Part shown: in pieces, positions 15,686-21,453 of the stretch | How positions within the stretch are numbered: the first letter of the stretch is position 1 | Layout of the letters: every line of letters starts with the position of its first letter | Assembly (NCBI GenBank): GCA_002401445.1 | Contig: NVTD01000005.1 | Location: 1 to 40,076, forward strand | DNA: 40,076 nt | Direction: 5' to 3' | Source: Candidatus Wolfebacteria bacterium | Lineage (GTDB): Bacteria > Patescibacteriota > Minisyncoccia > Phycocordibacterales > GCA-2401445 | Translations under genes and position numbers: made by a program | Notes under the pieces: generated by a model | Told to the model about the DNA's origin: nothing | What the model saw: the letters and a program-made list of their open reading frames with translations, nothing else | Databases searched by the model: none

Positions 15686-16318
15686 CTACGACTTCCGGCG
15701 GCAAAATACCATCCAAGTAGCGGTGTTTATATCCACATCACAGACAAAAAGTCTGTTTACATTACCTTCTGGATTACACCCATGGCCGACCTGATCTTTC
15801 CTAGGTCCCACTGGCTCTCCATAAGCAACCCACTGGTCAGGAACTTCTTCGTAGTCCGAGCTATCAGATTCACTCATTGGGTTACTCAAGATGTCTTTAA
15901 AGAGCACCATCGTCATTTCAGGAGTAAGACACTCAAGACCACACGTTTGGTAATATTCAATAAGAATACTTACACAAAAACCTGATCTATCGGCAATTCG
16001 TGGATTGTGACTTTGATTCACAAAAAAGATTTCAACTTCACCTTTGTAATTAGACGGGAATCTCTTTATAAGTTTCTTAGTCCTTTCGGCATTCAGAGGA
16101 TCTATATGACGAGATGCTGTTAACTCATTGAGCAAACCATCGACGTCTACATCTCCGACAGAAATAGTTCGTGCAAGATGAAACTCAGGTGCAACAATTT
16201 CCCTAAGCACGCATTTAAAAAAATATGAATTTTTTGTCCAAAACTCATACACACTATCGTCAGGATTTAGCTCACTCGTTATCTTACAAAATTCGGCTAC
16301 AAAATCAAGATTATTCAT
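15686..16318 (-). CDS. Hypothetical protein, 210 aa
   Basis: Starts MNNLDFVAEFCKITSELNPD. Mixed alpha/beta, with an acidic patch MSESDSSDYEEVPDQW near residue 155 and a C-terminal part with several cysteines. There is no membrane segment and no recognised domain. AAGGAGG followed by AAAGG precedes the ATG at 16318. The promoter at 16379-16407 resembles those of the small-gene array at 20341-21453. Neighbouring accessory genes have the same stand-alone layout, so a mobile or phage-derived origin is possible but not shown. Confidence 0.6.
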   Translation of the reverse strand: MNNLDFVAEFCKITSELNPDDSVYEFWTKNSYFFKCVLREIVAPEFHLARTISVGDVDVDGLLNELTASRHIDPLNAERTKKLIKRFPSNYKGEVEIFFVNQSHNPRIADRSGFCVSILIEYYQTCGLECLTPEMTMVLFKDILSNPMSESDSSDYEEVPDQWVAYGEPVGPRKDQVGHGCNPEGNVNRLFVCDVDINTATWMVFCRRKS

Positions 16319-16378
16319 TTTTTCCTTTCCTCCTTGCTAGAACGCAAAGCTAGTACGGTTTGTTAATGATCTATGTGC

Positions 16379-16407
16379 ATATTGCCTATCAAGTGCTCGA
16401 AAGTCAA
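16379..16407 (-). promoter_or_regulatory. Promoter of the 210-aa gene, array type
   Basis: CTTGACTT with -35 TTGACT at 16407-16402, 17 bp, CAATAT (16384-16379), then GCACATAGA, close to the ACAGA box of the 20341-21453 promoters. Confidence 0.45.
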
Positions 16408-16409
16408 GT

Positions 16410-16425
16410 TGCGGACCTGACGGGA
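16410..16425. other. Partial copy of the tRNA-Ala 3' end
   Basis: The plus-strand sequence TGCGGACCTGACGGGA matches the tRNA 3' end plus flank (TGTGGACCTGACAGGA, from 16679) at 14 of 16 positions. No complete tRNA can be folded here. Confidence 0.4.
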
Positions 16426-16495
16426 ATCTTGATCATTACATGATCAGTACAGGTTTAAGCAGGACTTGGTCACAAATATTTTTCTTCGAAAAATT

Positions 16496-16590
16496 TCGCG
16501 ACCCCGACTCGGCCATTTGTGTATCACAAGTCACTAAGTATAATTGTTCGCTACGCTCCAATTCTACTAAGTGCTCGCGACCCCGCCTCG
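16496..16590. repeat. Pair of GC-rich direct repeats downstream of tRNA-Ala
   Basis: TCGCGACCCCGaCTCG at 16496-16511 and TCGCGACCCCGcCTCG at 16575-16590, one mismatch. Between them ACTAAGT occurs twice around an AATTG/CAATT dyad. The GC content stands out from the AT-rich surroundings. The remainder of 16426-16647 holds no gene I can support. Confidence 0.6.
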
Positions 16591-16647
16591 CGGTTTTGGC
16601 TTCTTCTGAACGAAGACAAAACATCGCTCCGGCCTCCACAGCTAAAA

Positions 16648-16667
16648 AACAGCACGCAGGTGCTGTT
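16648..16667 (-). terminator. tRNA-Ala terminator
   Basis: Stem AACAGCAC/GTGCTGTT with loop of 4 nt. On the minus strand it is followed by TTTT. It lies 13 nt after the tRNA end. Confidence 0.8.
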
Positions 16668-16680
16668 TTTCTTAACGCTG

Positions 16681-16753
16681 TGGACCTGACAGGACTTGAA
16701 CCTGCTACCTCCTCAGTGCAAATGAGGCGCTCTACCAGGTGAGCTACAGGCCC
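16681..16753 (-). tRNA. tRNA-Ala (anticodon UGC)
   Basis: 73 nt folding as a full cloverleaf. Acceptor GGGCCTG pairs with CAGGTCC (one G-T), with discriminator A. The D stem is GCTC/GAGC. The anticodon stem CCTCA/TGAGG has loop TTTGCAC, giving anticodon TGC. The T stem is GCAGG/CCTGT with loop TTCAAGT. CCA is not encoded (the next bases are CAG), so it must be added by a nucleotidyltransferase. A terminator follows at 16667-16648. An apparent protein reading across this locus is an artefact of the tRNA sequence. Confidence 0.97.
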
Positions 16754-16815
16754 ATATGAATGGACCAAAATATATAATACGTTACAACACATAACAAATC
16801 AAGGGATAGTAAAAA

Positions 16816-16851
16816 AATAACTATGGCTTGCCTTAGCAAACCATAGTTATT
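16816..16851 (-). terminator. pyrB terminator
   Basis: A long stem of about 16 bp (AATAACTATGG arms with a G-C rich inner part and one mismatch, loop TTA). On the minus strand it is followed by TTTTT. Confidence 0.85.
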
Positions 16852-16860
16852 ACAAATTAA

Positions 16861-17859
16861 TTATTTTCGAATCTTCACTCCATAGAGATTACACAGAATT
16901 ACCATTCGTACGAGTACTCCATTTTCCGACTGCTGAAAGTACCTTGCACGTTTATTCTTGTCTACTGCTCTAGTAATCTCCCCAACACGTGGAAATGGAT
17001 GCATGATTATTGCATCTTCTTTCATAGAGTCTGCATCCTCAGCAGTAATTACATACCGGGTGTCAACATAGCAGAAAAGACGATAGATAAGATCTCTAAC
17101 CCAGGTGTATATCTTATTAGTATTCATTCGCTCCTTTTGTGTTCGTGTCCAATACACAACATCCGCTTCCTTAATTTTCCTTTTGTCTGAAGTCTTTTCG
17201 TACTCAACACCTTTCACATCAAGATAATCACACAAATCTTTTTTCATTTGGAGATTATCAGGAGCAATAAAGATAAAACTTACACCTTTATATTTCGACA
17301 AGAGATATACCAGTGAGTGTGTTGTACGCCCATGAAGAAGGTCTCCTCCAACTGCAACAACAAGATCTTCCACTCTTCCTTTCTCTTTATAAATCGTCCA
17401 CCAATCCAAAAGCGCTTGTGTTGGATGCTCACCAGTACCGTCACCAGCATTAATTATTGATACATTTCGGCCACTTTCATCTACTATACGAGCAGCCTGT
17501 GCCGCAGAACCCTTCACTTTGTGTCGAAGTATAATAAAACGAGGAATATACCCGATCAGTGTACGTATGGTATCGTAAAAAGTTTCTCCTTTTTTTACTG
17601 AGGAAAAAATACCTGCATTGACCGCAGAAATTACACGTGCTCCGAGATTATGTGCAGCTATCTCAAATGAAATTCTAGTGCGAGTTGATTCCTCATAAAA
17701 GAATAACACTATGATTACATCTTTCAGGAATCCCAATAGGCCTTTCCTTTTACTTGGATCACCACGCAATTTCTCCATTTCCTCCACATCAGCCAAAAAA
17801 GACTCACGGAATTCTTCTGTAAACTCTTTTGCACTTAGTATATGTAGTATACGTTTCAC
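16861..17859 (-). CDS. pyrB: Aspartate carbamoyltransferase catalytic subunit
   Basis: 332 aa. Carbamoyl-phosphate loop in FFYEESTRTRISFEIAAHNL (about 53-72), then HPTQALLDWWTI, GGDLLHGRTTHSLVYLL and HPFPRVGEI, the set that marks aspartate rather than ornithine transcarbamylase. It makes carbamoyl-aspartate in pyrimidine synthesis. The start is GTG at 17859 with GGAGG 7 nt upstream, unlike the leaderless housekeeping genes. A hydrophobic insertion TWVRDLIYRLFCYVDTRYVI precedes the HPFPR motif. No pyrI or other pyr gene is in the window. The gene has its own terminator. Confidence 0.9.
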   Translation of the reverse strand: MKRILHILSAKEFTEEFRESFLADVEEMEKLRGDPSKRKGLLGFLKDVIIVLFFYEESTRTRISFEIAAHNLGARVISAVNAGIFSSVKKGETFYDTIRTLIGYIPRFIILRHKVKGSAAQAARIVDESGRNVSIINAGDGTGEHPTQALLDWWTIYKEKGRVEDLVVAVGGDLLHGRTTHSLVYLLSKYKGVSFIFIAPDNLQMKKDLCDYLDVKGVEYEKTSDKRKIKEADVVYWTRTQKERMNTNKIYTWVRDLIYRLFCYVDTRYVITAEDADSMKEDAIIMHPFPRVGEITRAVDKNKRARYFQQSENGVLVRMVILCNLYGVKIRK

Positions 17860-17947
17860 TTTTATCCTCCATTTGTGAAATTATGCCGATTATTTCAAAT
17901 CAACGTTCTGACAGCATACTACGCCTCACATTGAGTCTAGTCAAGAA

Positions 17948-18910
17948 TTAACTACTCATAGCCTCTTGAATCACATGATCGAGAAATTGTGGGAATTCAC
18001 ATCCAATAGCCTTTAAAGGCTTGGGTAACAATGATTCACTTGTTAACCCAGGGTGAGTATTGATCTCGAGAGCATACAAACCTCTCGGAGAGAGAATAAA
18101 ATCGGTGCGCGAATAATGTCGTGCGTGTACCGCCTCGTGTGCAATGCGAGCAGCCTCTTGTATCTCGCGTGATTCTTTTTCTGAAATACGAGCAGGGCAG
18201 AGCTCTTGCGTTTCTCCGGTATACTTTACATCCGCAGAGAAAAACTCACTTTTCTCGGGTGGAATTATCTCAACCGGCAACATTGTGTACAGATTTTCAT
18301 CACGAAAGTTTTCCAACACTCCACAAGTTAATTCTTTCCCTGTAATGAGTTCCTCTATCAACACCTCGGGCCACCGTGACAATACTTCATGTACTGCTCG
18401 CTCCAATCCATTATAGTCACGCACAATCGTCACTCCCACAGAAGAACCCGCGCCTATCGGTTTTATAATTGCGGGCAATGGAAACGTACGAAATATATGA
18501 AATATTTGATCATGTATATCATCTGCTGCTCGCAGTACTTTATAATACGGAGTTTTTATTCCTACTTTTTCAAATGTTTGTTTTGTGAGAACCTTATTCA
18601 TCGCCAGAGCAGACCCCATGGCTTTTGTACCAGTATATGGAACAGAATGTGTGTCGAGTATTTGCTGCACTTGTCCATCCTCTCCATATTCTCCATGCAT
18701 TGCATTAAATATTACGTCTACCTGATTTAATATTCTGTCGATCGATTGTTCCCTACCATCCATATGCCACGCTCCCCATTTATCAATCAAAATATCTCTA
18801 CCAGAATATTGCTCTGGCAAATTACTCAAAACCTCAGCACCACTTTTAAGCGATACTTCGTATTCGCTCGATGGTCCTCCACGTAAAACTCCAACTCGTA
18901 TAGTACTCAT
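17948..18910 (-). CDS. ddl: D-alanine--D-alanine ligase
   Basis: 320 aa, ATP-grasp fold. LRGGPSSEYEVSLKSG near the N-terminus, AMHGEYGEDGQVQQIL in the substrate region, IIKPIGAGSSVGVTIV for ATP binding, and EINTHPGLTSESLLP carrying the Mg-binding Glu and Asn. It joins two D-Ala for peptidoglycan precursors. Length is typical. The ATG at 18910 follows TATAAT by 6 nt with no Shine-Dalgarno, so the mRNA is predicted to be leaderless. It is followed at 17859 by pyrB, which has its own ribosome binding site. Confidence 0.95.
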   Translation of the reverse strand: MSTIRVGVLRGGPSSEYEVSLKSGAEVLSNLPEQYSGRDILIDKWGAWHMDGREQSIDRILNQVDVIFNAMHGEYGEDGQVQQILDTHSVPYTGTKAMGSALAMNKVLTKQTFEKVGIKTPYYKVLRAADDIHDQIFHIFRTFPLPAIIKPIGAGSSVGVTIVRDYNGLERAVHEVLSRWPEVLIEELITGKELTCGVLENFRDENLYTMLPVEIIPPEKSEFFSADVKYTGETQELCPARISEKESREIQEAARIAHEAVHARHYSRTDFILSPRGLYALEINTHPGLTSESLLPKPLKAIGCEFPQFLDHVIQEAMSS

Positions 18911-18916
18911 GGATAG

Positions 18917-18922
18917 ATTATA
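18917..18922 (-). promoter_or_regulatory. ddl promoter, leaderless
   Basis: TATAAT (18922-18917) with extended TGA, 6 nt before the ATG at 18910. The -35 is poor, as expected for an extended -10. Confidence 0.6.
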
Positions 18923-18949
18923 TCAGAACATAGACAATGTGGTGTAGAC

Positions 18950-18985
18950 AAAAAAAAGACGTCTCGGGGCAGAGCCGAGACGTCT
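18950..18985 (-). terminator. Terminator upstream of ddl
   Basis: 11-bp stem AGACGTCTCGG/CCGAGACGTCT. On the minus strand it is followed by a run of eight T. It ends transcripts from uvrC about 150 nt after its stop. I see no gene in 18986-19134. Confidence 0.85.
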
Positions 18986-19134
18986 AGGAGGAACTGATTT
19001 TTAGCAAATAAATACATCAAAGAGACACACCGGTGAGCGACAACGACTAAGAGACCGATCCACCTAAAAATATCTATCCAATGAACTCATAAACCATACT
19101 TACAATACCACGTGGTGATATTTTGGCAAGTGCA

Positions 19135-20352
19135 CTATACTATTCTCCTCTTCTTTCTATGATACGCAATTGCGAATCTATGAGCTTCTGCATTTACAGC
19201 TATTATTGCTGACTCATGTTTTGTAATAAGGTTTTTCTCCCCCACCAAATTTCTCGCCCTGTGTTTTTCATCCTTTGTAACCGCGACAACATATGGCGCA
19301 TCTTTGGAATCAAAAAAGGAACGCACTATCGATTCCGCAGCTTTTTTATGTGGAGCACCTCCATCAACAACAATTATATTTGGTAGCGTCCATTCCTCAT
19401 GTTTCAAACGTCGAACTAATATTTCTTTTAGTCCTGCAATATCGTCATTCTTATCTTTAGAAATCTTAAACTTTCTATACTCACTCTTTTGTAATTCCCC
19501 ACTCTCTGACACAACCATAACACCTACAGTGTCTCTTCCACCCATGTGTGCAACGTCGTATGCTTCTATACGAAGCGACATTTTGTTGCGTCCAAGAAAA
19601 TCATTCTTGATCAAAGACACATCTTGTATATGGCCAAGTGCGAAGAGTGTTCGTTTTATCCCGCCAGCTTTTTCAAATTCTTGATCTTTAGCATGAGTCT
19701 TCATCTCGCGTTCAAGTTTTTTCACCAACTCCTTTTTGCGACCTTCAAAAAAGAATTTAATATTTCGTATAGTGCGAGAGTAATCTCTCTTGCTAATACC
19801 GAGCTGTGGACACAAACCAATTTGATGATTCACACTCGCACGCGTGCTGTCTGATTTACATGTCTTATCAAAATACGGAAATATCTTTCGTATAATACGC
19901 AGAGCTTCTTTTAATGATCCACCACTAGTGAATGGGCCGTAAATAGTTTTGAGTTTATGATTTTTAGTTTTTAGCTTATTTAATTCAAGCTCCTTGCCGC
20001 GAACAAGTAACACCTGTGGAAAATCCTCGTCTGTAATAACAACATAATTAAAACTCTTATCATCTTTTTCTTGCGCGTTATAATATGGCTGATATTTCTT
20101 TATCAGATACGCTTCAAGTACTAGAGCCTCCAAAACTGAATCGGTTTCTTCAAATGCGATGCTATCTGTTTTTGCCACCATATCTACCAAGCGCATCCCT
20201 CGTGTTTCTATGAGATCCCGAGAAAAATAGCTCTTTACACGGTCGCGCAAGGACGTCGCTTTGCCTATATATAGTATCTTTTTGCCCTCCTTGAAAAAGT
20301 ACACCCCTGGTGCTTTTGGTAGTTTATACTTTTTCAGTTCTTGACTTTTCAT
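19135..20352 (-). CDS. uvrC: Excinuclease ABC subunit C, short form
   Basis: 405 aa against about 600 usually. The GIY-YIG nuclease lies at residues 12-90 (PGVYFFKEGKKILYIGKATSL). A UVR-type UvrB-binding segment is near 215-245 (REMKTHAKDQEFEKAGGIKR). The RNase H-like domain has YDVAHMGG, VVDGGAPH and EAHRFAIAYH. The protein ends KKRRIV just after this domain, so the C-terminal double helix-hairpin-helix that helps the 5' incision is missing. Start ATG at 20352; AGGA abuts it, so translation initiation is unclear. Its 5' end overlaps the plus-strand array promoter. Confidence 0.93.
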   Translation of the reverse strand: MKSQELKKYKLPKAPGVYFFKEGKKILYIGKATSLRDRVKSYFSRDLIETRGMRLVDMVAKTDSIAFEETDSVLEALVLEAYLIKKYQPYYNAQEKDDKSFNYVVITDEDFPQVLLVRGKELELNKLKTKNHKLKTIYGPFTSGGSLKEALRIIRKIFPYFDKTCKSDSTRASVNHQIGLCPQLGISKRDYSRTIRNIKFFFEGRKKELVKKLEREMKTHAKDQEFEKAGGIKRTLFALGHIQDVSLIKNDFLGRNKMSLRIEAYDVAHMGGRDTVGVMVVSESGELQKSEYRKFKISKDKNDDIAGLKEILVRRLKHEEWTLPNIIVVDGGAPHKKAAESIVRSFFDSKDAPYVVAVTKDEKHRARNLVGEKNLITKHESAIIAVNAEAHRFAIAYHRKKRRIV

Positions 20353-20378
20353 TCCTAGAGACTACTATGGTTCACAGA
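20341..20378 (+). promoter_or_regulatory. Array promoter P1
   Basis: TTGACT (20341-20346), 16 bp, TACTAT (20363-20368), then an ACAGA box at 20374. It lies over the start of uvrC on the opposite strand. Confidence 0.6.
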
Positions 20379-20424
20379 TCAAGTAAACCGAGTAAAAATC
20401 ATCACCTCAACCACTGGAATGATT

Positions 20425-20550
20425 ATGCCGAAAAGAAAAGACACACCGAAAAGACACGTCAGCTCAAAGCAGCACCGAATTACTCCACGAAAGAAACGGA
20501 CTCTCACCAAAGAGAGAGCCCATAGTTGCACGGCAGCAGCCAGCTCATAA
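20425..20550 (+). CDS. Small highly basic protein, 41 aa
   Basis: It starts MPKRKDTPKRHVSSKQHRIT and ends HSCTAAASS; about a third of residues are Lys or Arg in the first 33. TGGAATGATT directly precedes the ATG. The same upstream block, CTCAAC-n-A-n-TGGAATGATT, precedes the next gene, which argues that this frame is the real one. An overlapping frame from an ATG at 20367 would start inside the -10. Possibly nucleic-acid binding; no family recognised. Confidence 0.5.
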   Translation: MPKRKDTPKRHVSSKQHRITPRKKRTLTKERAHSCTAAASS

Positions 20551-20626
20551 TCTAGCTGGTAAGCAGTCGATTGGAATAATAGTTCTTCTACAAGAACTTA
20601 CCAACCCCTCAACAATTGGAATGATT

Positions 20627-20740
20627 ATGTCAAACAAAAGAAATGCACTTCGTTTACAAAATCTATCGACTAAAAAAAGACACCGTAGAGGCAGTGATAA
20701 AAAGCCACTCTCCACAGTGAAAAAATCTCGAAAACACTAA
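20627..20740 (+). CDS. Small highly basic protein, 37 aa
   Basis: MSNKRNALRLQNLSTKKRHR, then GSDKKPLSTVKKSRKH and a stop. Very Lys/Arg-rich, similar in style to the protein at 20425. The 22 bases ending at the ATG match that gene's start region at nearly every position, implying duplication. There is no separate promoter, so it is probably co-transcribed from P1; a small hairpin AGTTCTT/AAGAACT (20581-20598) lies between them. A terminator follows. Confidence 0.5.
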   Translation: MSNKRNALRLQNLSTKKRHRRGSDKKPLSTVKKSRKH

Positions 20741-20765
20741 GTGTTTCTTCATGAAATACTTTCAG

Positions 20766-20793
20766 CCGCCGCCCTTCGGGTAGGCGGTTTTTT
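20766..20793 (+). terminator. Terminator 1 of the small-gene array
   Basis: CCGCC-GC-CC / GGG-TA-GGCGG hairpin followed by six T. The next -35 begins two bases later. Confidence 0.85.
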
Positions 20794-20794
20794 C

Positions 20795-20833
20795 TTGACT
20801 TATCACACCAATCGCCTATCATGACTACAGACT
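20795..20833 (+). promoter_or_regulatory. Array promoter P2
   Basis: TTGACT (20795-20800), 16 bp, TATCAT (20817-20822), ACAGACT at 20827-20833. It begins in the T-tract of terminator 1 (TTTTTTCTTGACTT). Confidence 0.65.
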
Positions 20834-20861
20834 AATTTGAACCAAAGAGAAAGTTCGACCT

Positions 20862-21122
20862 ATGTATAAAGCAATATACAAACTACTAGAACCATGTGGA
20901 GACAAAAAGACTCTCTGCACAAAACATAGCAAATGGGGAACGGTAATAAATCAAAAATGTAAACAACAGCCTGATTCAGCGGCTTTAGTCATTGATTCTA
21001 CCTTTCCAAGTTTAGATCAAGGAATAGTATCCCTCGAGGATCCGATCCAGATAAAATTACTCGAAAACCCATTAGATATCCGATGGCTGATAATGGATCT
21101 AGAGGAGGCTCTATTACAATAA
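20862..21122 (+). CDS. Hypothetical protein, 86 aa
   Basis: Starts MYKAIYKLLEPCGDKKTLCT. Three cysteines (PCGDKKTLC and NQKC) in the first 35 residues could bind a metal, followed by an acidic amphipathic C-terminal half (SLEDPIQIKLLENPLDIRWL, then DLEEALLQ). Not recognised. Promoter P2 gives a leader of about 33 nt with no strong Shine-Dalgarno. It is framed by its own terminator, so it is one cassette of the array. Confidence 0.6.
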   Translation: MYKAIYKLLEPCGDKKTLCTKHSKWGTVINQKCKQQPDSAALVIDSTFPSLDQGIVSLEDPIQIKLLENPLDIRWLIMDLEEALLQ

Positions 21123-21151
21123 ATTGCGATCCCTTTCAACCTACTCTCAAC

Positions 21152-21179
21152 GTGCGCTTCCTCATAAGCGCACTTTTTT
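21152..21179 (+). terminator. Terminator 2 of the small-gene array
   Basis: GTGCGCTT/AAGCGCAC with a 6-nt loop, followed by six T. P3 starts two bases later. Confidence 0.9.
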
Positions 21180-21180
21180 C

Positions 21181-21220
21181 TTGACTTCATATCTACATGC
21201 TTTAGTATTGCACACAGACT
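21181..21220 (+). promoter_or_regulatory. Array promoter P3
   Basis: TTGACT (21181-21186), 16 bp, TAGTAT (21203-21208), ACAGACT at 21214-21220. Its junction with the terminator, TTTTTTCTTGACTT, is the same as at P2. Confidence 0.65.
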
Positions 21221-21247
21221 GGTCCACACTTAAAAGAAAGGCGTCCT

Positions 21248-21400
21248 ATGACTGCAAAAATTCAAAAATCTGGTAAAAGAAAAGACTCATCCAAAACAAA
21301 GCCACCAAAAAGATTCAAAAGATTCAATTTCTACGAGGATCCAGAGCAACAAGAAGACGAGAACGAACAATGGACTCGTGACGATGGATTGAATGACTAA
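21248..21400 (+). CDS. Small bipolar-charge protein, 50 aa
   Basis: A basic N-terminal half (MTAKIQKSGKRKDSSKTKPP, then KRFKRF) and an acidic C-terminal half (NFYEDPEQQEDENEQW, then TRDDGLND). AAAGG lies 7 nt before the ATG. Own promoter (P3) and terminator. Probably disordered unless bound to a partner. Too short for most automatic calls, but the transcription signals support it. Function unknown. Confidence 0.65.
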   Translation: MTAKIQKSGKRKDSSKTKPPKRFKRFNFYEDPEQQEDENEQWTRDDGLND

Positions 21401-21424
21401 TTGCTCCACACCAAATATTTTACG

Positions 21425-21453
21425 TCGCACTTCCACAAGAAGTGCGATTTTTT
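21425..21453 (+). terminator. Terminator 3 of the array
   Basis: 9-bp stem TCGCACTTC/GAAGTGCGA with loop CACAA, followed by six T. It faces the uvrA stop. Confidence 0.9.

Noticed and set aside
16436-16792. Open reading frames on both strands across the tRNA-Ala locus
   Set aside because: Their most protein-like parts are translations of the tRNA sequence itself, and they cross its terminator.
20367-20525. Plus-strand frame starting at the ATG at 20367
   Set aside because: Its start lies inside the -10 hexamer of P1; the ATG at 20425 with the duplicated start block fits better, although the LNxWNDY similarity is recorded as a finding.
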